DNA of 64,000 nt from Desulfuromusa sp. (GCA_027858895.1 JAQIBX010000129.1:1-64000); one strand, 5' to 3'; shown: positions 8,429 to 17,600, counted from the stretch's first letter. Notes: generated by a model from the letters alone, not told the origin. Numbers and translations are program-made.

Positions 8429-10249
8429 ATGCCATTAACCGGCGAGCTTGAACACTTACCAATCGTTGATGTTATTCAGCTCATTCATTCGACCCGCAAA
8501 TCGGGAACATTGAACGTATATAGCCGTAAGGGTGAAGGGCAGTTAGTATTTAACAAAGGTTATATAGTAAGCGCAACTCATTCCAGTGAAAAACTGAAAA
8601 TTGGTAAAATTCTTCTGGAAAGTCACATCATCGGCCAGGCTGATTTAAATAAAGCTCTGGATATCCAAGAGCTCTCTGGTGATGACCGAAAACCCCTCAT
8701 CGCCACCCTGCTGGAACATTGTGGGCTGTCTAAAGATGCCGCCTTTAAGGCACTTGAAACATTGATTGAAATGACGGTTGTCGAAATGATCTGTTGGACG
8801 CGGGGTATTTTCACTCTGGATATCGACGAGATCAATGTTTCAGATGACTATCGTTATTTACCCAAGCAACTACAAACCGTCACTTTAGACACACAGATGG
8901 TTCTGATGGATGCACTGCGTATCTTTGATGAGAAAGTGCATTCAGGCGAAATTAAGCTATCCGACGAACCGCTGGAAGAAAATCCGCTTACAAAACTTGA
9001 AAACATCAGAGAACCGGAACAACTAGAGGATATTGAAACAGAGGAAATTCTGGTTTCAGAAGACCTTCTTGGTCTGGCCGATCTGGACAAATTAGAGCGA
9101 AAGAAACCGTATGTTTTTAAGGGATTAGAAGCTTTTGATCCGGCTGAAATCCATCGCCAGGTAATTGACAAAATACTTACTGATATCCCGGATGAGGGCA
9201 AAGAAAAACTGGTCAGTTTTTTATCCAGCATATCGACAAATTATCATCTAGATGATGGATCTGTCGCTTCTGCAACAAAGTCTCAAGCGGTCATTTTTTA
9301 TACCTGTGATGAGTTTCTGCAGCATGCCATCATGACTGTTTGTAAAAAAGAAGGAATCCTTGTTTTTGTCACAGCCGATCGACATGAATTGGATAATTTG
9401 ATCGACAGAGCTCTCTTTAAATACCTTGAACCTATCCTGGTTTTTGGTAGCCCTGTTGCTGATACCGAGGGTTTTAGTAAGGCAGAAATTATTGATGTCC
9501 GTTCGCTAAAGATGGCGCAATATCCACAGATTTCTATTATTCAGTTGGCTTCACCGCTTGATTTTACCTTTTCACTGCAATCACTCAATGACGGAGCACG
9601 GGCTGTTTTTCCCATGCCTTATTTTTCTGAGCGTGAAGAAACATTTTCTGAGGATATGATTAACTTCCTCAATACCTTCCAGGTTTATATTCGTGGTTGC
9701 TTCAATGAAGAACGTCGGCAACAATTTGCAAAACTGCGTAACAGCCTGTCTGGATTGAGGTTACTACGTAAGGCTCCGGATATATCGTTATTGGCTTTAC
9801 AGTTTGTCAGTGAACTCTTTGAACGCTCGCTGACATTGATTGTCGACAAATCGAGCATGATTGCGGAACGCAGTGTTGGAATAATGTCAGATAAAGACAA
9901 TGGTCCCGCAGCCCCGATGAAGTTTCGCATTCCGATCCGTAAAGATTCTGTTTTTAATGACATTATCAAATCGGGAGATAGTTTTTTTGGAAAATCGGAA
10001 GACAGTACTTTTGATGACCTGATCTATCCAGAAATTGGCGCTCCAACAGACGCAACGTTCTTGCTGCTCCCCCTCAAAAGTAATGACCGGGTCATTACGA
10101 TCACCTATGCAGATTTTGGTGATCGTCCAGCAAGTCAGGTTTCACTCGATTTTCTTGAGTTTTTTGTTGGGCAGGCTGGGATAGCTATGGAAAACGCTTT
10201 ATTCCGCAAACAACTTGATAGTTCCAATCAGCCAGAAGTTATGCGTTAG
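8429..10249 (+). CDS. DUF4388 domain protein with GAF-like C-terminus
   Basis: A 606-residue cytoplasmic protein. Residues 1-100 match DUF4388 (PatA-like N-terminal): LTGELEHLPIVDVIQLIHSTRKSGTL, then GQLVFNKGYIVSA. This domain is common in delta-proteobacterial signalling and motility proteins. Residues 150-250 are acidic and low in structure. The C-terminal 160 residues (about 435-600) resemble a GAF domain, ending in FLEFFVGQAGIAMENALFRK. It has a good AGGAAGG site 8 bases before the ATG and is followed 9 bases later by a PilT-like ATPase, so both are co-transcribed. A role in regulating type IV pilus retraction or polar signalling is inferred from that pairing only. Confidence 0.75.
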   Translation: MPLTGELEHLPIVDVIQLIHSTRKSGTLNVYSRKGEGQLVFNKGYIVSATHSSEKLKIGKILLESHIIGQADLNKALDIQELSGDDRKPLIATLLEHCGLSKDAAFKALETLIEMTVVEMICWTRGIFTLDIDEINVSDDYRYLPKQLQTVTLDTQMVLMDALRIFDEKVHSGEIKLSDEPLEENPLTKLENIREPEQLEDIETEEILVSEDLLGLADLDKLERKKPYVFKGLEAFDPAEIHRQVIDKILTDIPDEGKEKLVSFLSSISTNYHLDDGSVASATKSQAVIFYTCDEFLQHAIMTVCKKEGILVFVTADRHELDNLIDRALFKYLEPILVFGSPVADTEGFSKAEIIDVRSLKMAQYPQISIIQLASPLDFTFSLQSLNDGARAVFPMPYFSEREETFSEDMINFLNTFQVYIRGCFNEERRQQFAKLRNSLSGLRLLRKAPDISLLALQFVSELFERSLTLIVDKSSMIAERSVGIMSDKDNGPAAPMKFRIPIRKDSVFNDIIKSGDSFFGKSEDSTFDDLIYPEIGAPTDATFLLLPLKSNDRVITITYADFGDRPASQVSLDFLEFFVGQAGIAMENALFRKQLDSSNQPEVMR

Positions 10250-10258
10250 GATATATTT

Positions 10259-11329
10259 ATGGATAGTAAAACTCTCAATCAAATTCTGGAAATTGCCTTT
10301 GCGAAGCGGGTTTCCGATGTTCATTTTGAAGTCGACAACCCTCCCTTCTTCCGCGCCCATGGACAACTTTTACGTTCTAAATTAGCCAGCTTGAAACCTG
10401 CAGATACTGAGTTTATTGCTGCAACGATCATGAAAAACAATAAACGCGATCTCCCTGCAGATTTCACTGAGTTCGATGCTTCTTATTCCCTGGCTAACAG
10501 TGGTCGCTTTCGGGTCAGTATTTTTAAACAACGTGGCAATATTGGTATTGTCATGCGTGTTATTCCGCCCGAAATTGGCGATTTCAAAAAACTAAAACTG
10601 CCGGCGGTTCTCTCAGAAATAGTTAAAGCGCCAAACGGTCTCGTGTTAGTCACTGGGCCAACTGGAAATGGCAAATCGACGACCCTTGCATCAATGATCA
10701 ATTACATCAATGATAAGTACGCATACAATATTATTACCATTGAAGACCCGATAGAGTTCCTGTTCGCATCGATAAAAAGTTGTATTATCCAGCGTGAAGT
10801 TGGCATAGACACGACAGATTTTGGCTCTGCATTGAAGGCTTCCTTGAGAATGGATCCAGATGTCATCATGGTTGGAGAATTAAGGGATCTGGAAACTATA
10901 GATGCCTGCATAAAAGCATCTGAAACCGGGCATCTGGTCTTTTCAACTCTGCACACCCAGAATGCGGCTTCAACAATAAATCGGATTATTGGACATTACC
11001 CCCCTGATTCGCAGAAGATTGTCCGGCAACGACTGGCAGATATTCTGGTTGCAACAATTTCTTTAAGGCTGGTCGAAGATAAGGAGGGTGAAAACCTTAT
11101 CCCAGTTGTCGAGGTTATGCGCACAACGACGACGATTCAGGCCTGCATCCGAGATGGAAACCTCAATGAGATAGAAGGCCATATCGAAAAAGGGGCGGCT
11201 CAATACCAGATGCAGTCAATGGATCAACACTTGATCCAACTTTGCAACAAAGGACTGATCTCGGTAAGAGAAGCGAAGCGGGTTTCTAATTCCATGGATT
11301 TGGAGCGAAAGCTGACTTTCACTCAATAG
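10259..11329 (+). CDS. PilT/PilU-type pilus retraction ATPase
   Basis: A 356-residue hexameric ATPase of the PilT family, which drives depolymerisation of type IV pili. The N-terminal PAS-like half includes SDVHFEVDNPPFFRAHG. The Walker A motif is GPTGNGKST at residues 133-141 (usually GPTGSGKST). IEDPIEF is the Asp box, DPDVIMVGELRD the Walker B region, and GHLVFSTLHTQNA the His box. The C-terminal part lacks the classic AIRNLIREGK-type segment of PilT, so PilU or another paralogue is possible. It is 9 bases downstream of the DUF4388 gene and upstream of a terminator at 11332-11366. Confidence 0.85.
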   Translation: MDSKTLNQILEIAFAKRVSDVHFEVDNPPFFRAHGQLLRSKLASLKPADTEFIAATIMKNNKRDLPADFTEFDASYSLANSGRFRVSIFKQRGNIGIVMRVIPPEIGDFKKLKLPAVLSEIVKAPNGLVLVTGPTGNGKSTTLASMINYINDKYAYNIITIEDPIEFLFASIKSCIIQREVGIDTTDFGSALKASLRMDPDVIMVGELRDLETIDACIKASETGHLVFSTLHTQNAASTINRIIGHYPPDSQKIVRQRLADILVATISLRLVEDKEGENLIPVVEVMRTTTTIQACIRDGNLNEIEGHIEKGAAQYQMQSMDQHLIQLCNKGLISVREAKRVSNSMDLERKLTFTQ

Positions 11330-11331
11330 AC

Positions 11332-11366
11332 AAAAAACCCCGGTGTAAAGTACAGCCGGGCTTTTT
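11332..11366. terminator. Bidirectional rho-independent terminator between pilT-like and arginine kinase genes
   Basis: CCCGG (11339-11343) pairs with CCGGG (11356-11360), flanked by an A-tract on the left and a T-tract on the right, so it can end transcripts from both convergent genes. Confidence 0.7.
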
Positions 11367-11387
11367 ACTTTCTGTCATGATTACAGG

Positions 11388-12431
11388 TTACAGCTCTTTT
11401 TCTTTGTTGATGAGAGCAACAACCCCATTGTACATATCCTGAACACATTCAACTTCTGTCACGCCCAACCGCCTTTTATTGCTGATATCAAAAATACCAC
11501 TCTCACTTTCCGAATGTTCACCGTGAATACCGCGTATCTGTAGGTGATGTGAATCGGCAATGTTCTTAAAAGCAGGCATGTCGGCAGCGAGTTTAGGTAA
11601 GCGGATATGCACACTGGCCCGCATGGCCGTTCCCAGATTGGTCGGACAACTGGTCACATACCCGAGCCGCTGATCAAACATGAAAGTAACAGTTTTTTCG
11701 ATTTCCTTAACCGCAGTGACCAAGCGAGTGAATACGGCTTCAATATCACCACCTTGCTGCATAGAAATAATCCGCAACTGGTCTTCTTCGTTCACCCAAA
11801 CCAGAAACGTTTTCTCCCGGTTATGAAAAATTCCCCGACCTTCAGGCCAGTCGCGGTTTAACCCAGCGGCATCAAGAAATCGATCTCCGGCTTTGAATAA
11901 AAAATGATCGGCAACCAATTGATCTCGAACTGTTTCGTCCATCCCCAATAAAGGATAATAAGTTCCTGCCAGTTCTCCACTTAAGTTGCATAGAGATTTG
12001 GCGACCTGAGATTCAATTGTATTTCTCTGTTCTCTAGAGAGAGCAGGACCGAGCGGCACCTCAGCAACATTACGCCCTACTCTGATTCTGGTGGAGAGAA
12101 TATACAGACCGTCGGGATCTGGATTTGGAGCAGACAGAGTTTTCATATTTAAATTGCTGCGATGTATATCGGTCTTGGTAAAACCATGATAATCGGCAAT
12201 AATCGGGTCGAAAAGAGCGCTAAAAAGGGTATACGATTCAGCATCTCCGGCATAAATGCCAATACTGCTATCCTGATTTACAACGCCCGAATTGATTGCC
12301 TGAGCAAAAGTAAAACCGCTCCCGGTAATCTTGTCTTTCAACTGTTCAAAAGCTGGTTCAGACAAATGTCGGTACAACAGCGAAGAGCAATTCGGTTTAA
12401 ACTCAGGAAAAGTTGAACCATCCCATCTCAT
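11388..12431 (-). CDS. Arginine kinase-like phosphagen kinase (animal type)
   Basis: Phosphagen kinases reversibly move phosphate between ATP and a guanidino compound such as arginine, buffering energy. The 347-residue protein aligns by eye along the whole length with invertebrate arginine kinases: the N-terminal helical domain with SGVVNQDSSIGIYAGDAESY, then STRIRVGR, GTYYPLLGMD, GRGIFHNREKTFLVWVNEED, RIISMQQGGD, the reactive Cys in SCPTNLGTAMRASVHIRLPKL and GEHSESESG with the substrate-loop Glu. The Gly of the guanidino-specificity DSG segment is Ser here. The N-domain and length separate it from McsB protein-arginine kinase. I chose ATG at 12431 because GGAAGG lies 10 bases upstream; a GTG at 12440 has no room for a ribosome site. 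It follows a tiny membrane protein gene. Confidence 0.92.
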   Translation of the reverse strand: MRWDGSTFPEFKPNCSSLLYRHLSEPAFEQLKDKITGSGFTFAQAINSGVVNQDSSIGIYAGDAESYTLFSALFDPIIADYHGFTKTDIHRSNLNMKTLSAPNPDPDGLYILSTRIRVGRNVAEVPLGPALSREQRNTIESQVAKSLCNLSGELAGTYYPLLGMDETVRDQLVADHFLFKAGDRFLDAAGLNRDWPEGRGIFHNREKTFLVWVNEEDQLRIISMQQGGDIEAVFTRLVTAVKEIEKTVTFMFDQRLGYVTSCPTNLGTAMRASVHIRLPKLAADMPAFKNIADSHHLQIRGIHGEHSESESGIFDISNKRRLGVTEVECVQDMYNGVVALINKEKEL

Positions 12432-12436
12432 TGCAG

Positions 12437-12604
12437 TCACACACCTTCCTTGTCAGAATTTATTTTCTCTTTGGAGTCAGATTGACTTTCTTCTGTTGTT
12501 TGTTTCGGTTTTTTTTTGGCCTTGTTCACCATCCACAAAATTGCGAAAGTGATCACCAGGGTAAGAAATATAAACAAAATATCAGCAAAACGAATCGTTT
12601 CCAT
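12437..12604 (-). CDS. Small single-span membrane protein, 55 aa
   Basis: Not long enough for many gene finders. The reading frame starts at ATG 12604 after a strong GGAGG site and ends at TGA 12437-12439. Residues 8-26 are hydrophobic (ILFIFLTLVITFAILWMV), followed by a basic and then highly polar tail (KAKKKPKQTTEESQSDSKEK), so an N-out/C-in or small anchor topology is likely. Its stop lies 5 bases before the arginine kinase ATG at 12431, and the kinase ribosome site is inside its last codons, so the two are translationally coupled. A role as membrane partner of the kinase is inference. Confidence 0.7.
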   Translation of the reverse strand: METIRFADILFIFLTLVITFAILWMVNKAKKKPKQTTEESQSDSKEKINSDKEGV

Positions 12605-12715
12605 TAATCCTCCGTATAGGCTATTTCCTGTACCTCAGAATATCACGCCATGTTTCGTTGCGCTATTCAGCCTGTTTTGTGTTTTAATTTAGCACCGGAA
12701 AGAAGCAATAGAAAT

Positions 12716-12748
12716 AAAAAAAGGATGATGCTAATGCATCATCCTTTT
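12716..12748 (-). terminator. Terminator of the tRNA-Gln transcript
   Basis: GGATGATGC (12723-12731) pairs perfectly with GCATCATCC (12736-12744) around a 4-base loop. On the minus strand it is followed by a run of seven T. A further hairpin, GTTACCC/GGGTAAC, sits at 12754-12770. Confidence 0.8.
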
Positions 12749-12778
12749 AGTTGTTACCCCTCAGGGTAACTAAAAATC

Positions 12779-12801
12779 AATGGCTGGGGCGACAGGGATC
12801 G
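12779..12801. repeat. Duplicated 3' end of tRNA-Gln (23-bp direct repeat)
   Basis: The 23 bases here are identical to 12937-12959, which cover the CCA end, acceptor strand and T-loop of the intact tRNA-Gln. The copy sits 158 bases downstream of the tRNA (in tRNA orientation). The spacer holds two small hairpins (GCGGACA/TGTCCGC and CTGAC/GTCAG) and no gene. Such 3' tRNA duplications are typical of integrase attachment sites, but no integrase gene is near. Confidence 0.7.
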
Positions 12802-12938
12802 TCCACTTTGTCACAGACATCATGTCGGTTCCTGCGTAGACTCCCCTACACTCACTGTCGCGGACATCCTGTCCGCTTTTCTGACATTAAGTCAGCGTTC
12901 GTTTCGCTTCGATCCCTTTCGAGATTCGTTTATTTTAA

Positions 12939-13013
12939 TGGCTGGGGCGACAGGGATCGAACCTGTGAATGCTGGAATCAAAATCCAGTGCCTTACCGCT
13001 TGGCGACGCCCCA
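12939..13013 (-). tRNA. tRNA-Gln (UUG)
   Basis: The cloverleaf is complete: a 7-bp acceptor stem (TGGGGCG/CGCCCCA), D-arm, anticodon stem CTGGA/TCCAG with loop TTTTGAT giving anticodon TTG, T-loop GGTTCGATCCC, and an encoded CCA. Confidence 0.95.
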
Positions 13014-13028
13014 TTAAATGAGATGGGT

Positions 13029-13057
13029 TTTCTAACAAAGTTAGCCTATGCCGTCAA
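13029..13057 (-). promoter_or_regulatory. Promoter of tRNA-Gln
   Basis: On the minus strand TTGACG (13052-13057) and TAGAAA (13029-13034) are 17 bases apart, a sigma-70-type promoter placed 16 bases before the tRNA. Confidence 0.65.
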
Positions 13058-13063
13058 GCAAAA

Positions 13064-13098
13064 ATCGACCCTGCCACGGTAATCATGGCAGGGTCGAT
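13064..13098 (-). terminator. Terminator after aspartate/aromatic aminotransferase
   Basis: ATCGACCCTGCCA pairs with TGGCAGGGTCGAT, 13 bp perfect, with T residues following on the minus strand. Confidence 0.85.
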
Positions 13099-13120
13099 TA
13101 ATATTGAGTGACAAGGGTGA

Positions 13121-14311
13121 TCAAAGAACTGATTTGATCGCTTCGCAGAGTCTGTCCATATTGTCAGGAGTCATTCCGGCGACATTGATACGGCCAGAAC
13201 CAACGATGTAGATGGAGTATTCATCACGCAATCGGTCAACCTGGTCCTTGGTTAGACCAGAAAAACTGAACATGCCACGTTGCTTAATAATTGAAGAAAA
13301 ATCCTGCTGCACCCCTTTTTCTTTGAGCGTTTTGACAAACAGGTGGCGCATCTCGTTGATCCGGTCACGGATTTCAGCTACTTCTTCGAGCCACTTAGCT
13401 TTAAGTTCAGAATCACTCAAAACAACAGCCACAATCTGACCACCGTGAGAAGGAGGGTTCGAGTAATTATAGCGAATTCTCTGCTTAACTTGACTCATCA
13501 CTGTATTGGCCTGATTTGCATCATCGGCAACAACTGTCAATGCACCGGTTCTTTCACGGTAAAGGCCAAAATTTTTGGAAAAACTTGAGCAGACCAGCAT
13601 CTGCTTAACCTTTTTAACAAGCTCAAGCAGACCAGCTCGATCCTCTTCTATACCGGTCGCCAAGCCTTGATAAGCAAAGTCTACTAAAGGCAAAACCCCC
13701 AATTCCGCAAGCAAGTCACCGATCTTGGACCATTGCTCTAGAGTTGGGTCAATACCTGTTGGATTATGGCAGCAGCCATGCAGAAGAATAACGTCTCCCT
13801 TAGGTATTTTCTTGATCGACTCATACATTGCGTCGAAATCAAGACCGTTAGTCTCGGGGTCACGATAAGCGTACTTTTCACACTTAACTCCGGCCGCTTC
13901 AAAGATCGTATTATGATTAGCCCAAGTCGGGTTACTTAACCAGATTTTAGCACCAGGATGGACAATATTTAGATAATCACCGGCCACACGTAATGCTCCT
14001 GTACCACCTGGGCATTGAGCGGTTGCTGCACGCTTACTGTCGATGATCTCATGACCTTCGCCAAACAAGAGCTCCTGAACTTTTGCACAGTAAACAGGCT
14101 CGCCAGTCATCGCCAGGTAGCCTTTGGTATTTTCCTGCTCAAGAATGCGCCTCTCAGCCTCTTTCACAGTATCAAGAACCGGGGTTTTGCCGGTAGAATC
14201 TTGATAGACACCAACGGAAAGATTAATCTTATCGGGATTAGGATCGGCCTTGAATGTTTCGGTCAAACCAAGTATCGGATCTGGAGGGGCAATTTTCACA
14301 TTCTCGAACAT
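13121..14311 (-). CDS. Aspartate / aromatic amino acid aminotransferase (class I)
   Basis: PLP-dependent transaminase of 396 residues, the usual length for AspC/TyrB. It opens with FENVKIAPPDPILGLTETF, typical of subgroup I-alpha enzymes, and shows NLSVGVYQD, the CHNPTGIDP motif (Asn contacting PLP), VDFAYQGLATG and the PLP lysine in CSSFSKNFGLYRERTG. The C-terminal Arg in SGRINVAGM binds substrate carboxylate. It interconverts aspartate/oxaloacetate and/or aromatic amino acids with 2-oxoglutarate; the choice between AspC and TyrB cannot be made by eye. It is a single gene with its own terminator. Confidence 0.92.
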   Translation of the reverse strand: MFENVKIAPPDPILGLTETFKADPNPDKINLSVGVYQDSTGKTPVLDTVKEAERRILEQENTKGYLAMTGEPVYCAKVQELLFGEGHEIIDSKRAATAQCPGGTGALRVAGDYLNIVHPGAKIWLSNPTWANHNTIFEAAGVKCEKYAYRDPETNGLDFDAMYESIKKIPKGDVILLHGCCHNPTGIDPTLEQWSKIGDLLAELGVLPLVDFAYQGLATGIEEDRAGLLELVKKVKQMLVCSSFSKNFGLYRERTGALTVVADDANQANTVMSQVKQRIRYNYSNPPSHGGQIVAVVLSDSELKAKWLEEVAEIRDRINEMRHLFVKTLKEKGVQQDFSSIIKQRGMFSFSGLTKDQVDRLRDEYSIYIVGSGRINVAGMTPDNMDRLCEAIKSVL

Positions 14312-14498
14312 GCCAGTAAACCTTTCATAAATTCAGGGTTAATTAGATGCTGTATCAGGGATACATACTCTTTCTCCAAAGCAGCAAAATACGCTTCTCT
14401 TACCAATTATGTGATCTAATATCAAGTAGGTACTGCTGATTTCTTCTACCTCAAGCAAGAGTCCTTGTCAAAGCCAAAAGAGCCAAAGTCATTAAACT

Positions 14499-17400
14499 TT
14501 AACCATTGACCTTTGTTCTCCAGAATTTGTCTCTTGCAGACTCAGCCAATGAATATAAAACTGGAACGACCACCAAAGTAAGCAGTGTCGCAAATGCTAA
14601 ACCAAAAATAACTGCTACAGCCATTGGCCCCCACCAGTCTGCCGATTCACCACCGATAATCCAACTGAACGTTTTAAAATCAAAACTTATTCCTATAGCC
14701 ATTGGCAAAAGACCAAGAATTGTCGTCGTTGCTGTCAACAGCACTGGCCGAAAACGTACCGTTCCGGCACGGACCAACGCTGCATTTAATTCCATCCCCT
14801 CTTTAACCAATTGATTGATATAGTCGATCAGAACAATAGCATTATTAACAACCACTCCAGCAAGCGAAATAACCCCGATTCCAGTCATAATAATTCCAAA
14901 CGGGGTCGCAGTAATCATCAGGCCAAGAAACACCCCGGTGAGGGATAATAAAACTGACGTCATAACAATCAGCGCCTGCAGGACGGAATTAAATTGGGTA
15001 ATCAGCACCAACATGATCAGCAAAATTGCTCCGATGAAGGCTTTGGATAAAAATGCCGCTGCTTTTTGTTGTTCTTCCTGCTCTCCGGAATAATTGATCC
15101 GGTAACCGGAAGGGAGTTGCATGGATGCCAGGCGTTCCTGTACTTCCAAGAGGACTTCGTTGCTGTTACGCCCGAATGTTTCGGCCGATATCGTCACAAC
15201 CCGTTTCTGGTCAATGTGCCGAATAGAACCAAACCCTGCACCAAGATTAACCTGCGCAACGGTAGATAACGGAACCGGTGAACCATCTGCAGCCGGGATA
15301 AGCAGGTTTTTGATGTCAGCCATCGAAGTACGACGTTCTGCTGGCATGCGGGCAATAATGTCATATTCGTCTTCACCTTCACGATACACCCCCAACTTTG
15401 TTCCACTGATTGCTGCTTTAACCATCTCAGAAATTTCAGCCGTTGATAGTTTCAGCAAACTCGCTTTTTCGCGATCAACATCAATCCTGATTTCTGGTTT
15501 AGCTTTAGAAAAATCATCTTTCAGATCAACTAATCCAGTGACATCTTTAATCCTGCGTCGAACTTCTGTTACCAGCTGGTCGAGTATCACAATTTTATCA
15601 CCGCTGATTTCAACACTCACCGGAGGCCCTGTCGGGGGGCCCTCTTCCTGCCTTTCAACTTTGAATTCTGCTCCAGAGATTGGTCCCAAAGCCGTTCTGA
15701 TCCGGTCGAGGACATCGCGGGAATCTTCTTTTCGGTCTTGCCGTTCAATGAAATCAAGAGAAATTTTACTTAAGTTGGATTGAGCACTTCCGCCACCTCG
15801 ATCGCTCCCTGAGACACCAATTTCAGCGACGACATGACGAATATCATCTTCCGCAACAGCAAAGGCTTCGACTTGTTGAGACAACATATTACTGGCAGCA
15901 AGATTTGCCCCTTCAGGAGCCTTAATTTCGACAAAGGCGAGATTCGGTTGCATATCAGGGAACAGTTCAACTCCATGCCCCAACACTGCGTAAGCAGCAC
16001 CGATCCCAAACAGCAGCAGAAAAGAGGCAACAACAACCAATAATCTCTGCTTCAGCGCATATTCAAGGATGATCGCGTACCACTGGATGATTTTACTCGG
16101 CGCTTTTTTAATTTGACCACTTTTTCTGTCTAGCGACATAAAATGGCCACAGATCGTCGGGTTAATAACCAACGCAACAAACAAGGATGCCGACAGGGTG
16201 ATAATCAAGGTCAACGGCAGAAACTTCATGAATTCGCCCATAATTCCCGGCCAGAAGGTCATCGGGAAAAAAGCGCAGAGTGTCGTTGCAGTTGAACTGA
16301 TAACGGGCCAACCAACTTCTGCTGCAGCTATTTTGGCAGCTTCTACTCCCGGGTAGCCATCTTGCATGTGCCGATAAATATTTTCGACGATAACAATTGC
16401 ATTATCGACCAGCATCCCTAAAGCCAGAATTAAACTGAATAGCACGACCATGTTGAGAGTAATGCCCAACAATTGCAGCACCGCAAAAGAGAGAAGCATC
16501 GAAAAAGGAATCGCAATGGCGACAAATATGGAATTACGTAGGCCAAGGAACATAAACAGGACTACGACAACCAGAATCAGACCGGTGATAATATTATTTT
16601 CCAGCTCCGATACCATGCGACGGATATCTTTGGACTGATTAAATGTGACCGACAGGTCAATTCCCGGTGGGACGAGTTCATCAGCAGATGCGAGCAAAGC
16701 AAAAACCCGATCAGCCACTTCAATAATGTTGGCACCGGTTCTTTTTTTAATCGCAAGGGAAACACTTTGATTGCCATTGAGGCGCGCATAACTGGTGCGA
16801 TCTTCAAAAGAATCAACAATCCGGGCAACATCTTTAAAATAAATAACCTGCCCATCCCGTTCGGTCAGAACCAGATTGTCAATTTCATCCGGGTTAGAAA
16901 ATTCACCCGGAATGCGCAGCAGATATTTCCCTTGTCCAATATCAATACTGCCACCGGGGATGTTGACATTTTCTTGCCGGATCGCCCGCACAATTTCACT
17001 CAGTGAGATGCGATAAGCATAGAGACGATCTGGATCAAATTCGACCCGAATCTCGCGTTCTCGACCACCAGTCAAGACGACATCAAGGACTCCAGATATT
17101 CCTTCTATCCGTTCTTCCAGTTTTTCCCCAACCGCTTTCAGAATAGTTTCGTCTACTTCTCCTGAGACAGCAACCATCAGAATCGGGAACTCAGATAAAT
17201 TGATTTCCAGTACAGATGGGTCATTTTCCAGATCTTTAGGCAAATCTCCCTTGGCCTGATCCACCTTATCCCTGACCCACTGCAGCGCATTATCAATGTT
17301 GACATCAGGGTTAAATTCTATGGTGATCATCGAAGAGCCTTCAGCGCTGACTGAGCTGATCTTCTCAACATCTTTGAGCCCTTTGAGTTTACGCTCAATC

Positions 17401-17597
17401 GGGTAAGTGATGAGACTTTCGATGTCATCCGGCGTCACCCCTTCGTAGGGCGTAACCACCAGAACATAAGGAACGGTAATATCGGGAGTCGATTCACGCG
17501 GCAAAGTAATATAGCTGTAAATTCCGACAATCAGGATGATCAACATCAGCGCAAAAACAGTGCTACGCCGATCAATTGATGCATTTGAAATCAGCAT
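14499..17597 (-). CDS. RND-family efflux transporter, inner-membrane permease
   Basis: A 1032-residue resistance-nodulation-division pump. TM1 starts near residue 12 (FALMLIILIVGIYSY), followed by a large periplasmic loop beginning LPRESTPDITVPYVLV. TM4 carries the proton-relay LALGMLVDNAIVIVENIY with two Asp-type positions, and the second repeat has VGVISLAGVVVNNAIVLIDYIN. The protein belongs to the hydrophobe/amphiphile group rather than the heavy-metal group judged by sequence character; the substrate is unknown. It is the last gene of a tetR-tolC-adaptor-permease operon, 3 bases downstream of the adaptor. Confidence 0.93.
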   Translation of the reverse strand: MLISNASIDRRSTVFALMLIILIVGIYSYITLPRESTPDITVPYVLVVTPYEGVTPDDIESLITYPIERKLKGLKDVEKISSVSAEGSSMITIEFNPDVNIDNALQWVRDKVDQAKGDLPKDLENDPSVLEINLSEFPILMVAVSGEVDETILKAVGEKLEERIEGISGVLDVVLTGGREREIRVEFDPDRLYAYRISLSEIVRAIRQENVNIPGGSIDIGQGKYLLRIPGEFSNPDEIDNLVLTERDGQVIYFKDVARIVDSFEDRTSYARLNGNQSVSLAIKKRTGANIIEVADRVFALLASADELVPPGIDLSVTFNQSKDIRRMVSELENNIITGLILVVVVLFMFLGLRNSIFVAIAIPFSMLLSFAVLQLLGITLNMVVLFSLILALGMLVDNAIVIVENIYRHMQDGYPGVEAAKIAAAEVGWPVISSTATTLCAFFPMTFWPGIMGEFMKFLPLTLIITLSASLFVALVINPTICGHFMSLDRKSGQIKKAPSKIIQWYAIILEYALKQRLLVVVASFLLLFGIGAAYAVLGHGVELFPDMQPNLAFVEIKAPEGANLAASNMLSQQVEAFAVAEDDIRHVVAEIGVSGSDRGGGSAQSNLSKISLDFIERQDRKEDSRDVLDRIRTALGPISGAEFKVERQEEGPPTGPPVSVEISGDKIVILDQLVTEVRRRIKDVTGLVDLKDDFSKAKPEIRIDVDREKASLLKLSTAEISEMVKAAISGTKLGVYREGEDEYDIIARMPAERRTSMADIKNLLIPAADGSPVPLSTVAQVNLGAGFGSIRHIDQKRVVTISAETFGRNSNEVLLEVQERLASMQLPSGYRINYSGEQEEQQKAAAFLSKAFIGAILLIMLVLITQFNSVLQALIVMTSVLLSLTGVFLGLMITATPFGIIMTGIGVISLAGVVVNNAIVLIDYINQLVKEGMELNAALVRAGTVRFRPVLLTATTTILGLLPMAIGISFDFKTFSWIIGGESADWWGPMAVAVIFGLAFATLLTLVVVPVLYSLAESARDKFWRTKVNG

Positions 17598-17600
17598 CGC

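Noticed and set aside
11388-12431. McsB protein-arginine kinase
   Set aside because: The phosphagen kinase N-terminal domain and specificity loop are present, and no mcsA, ctsR or clpC neighbours exist.
12779-13013. Intact prophage or integrative island at tRNA-Gln
   Set aside because: Only 158 bp separate the repeats and no integrase or phage gene is visible.
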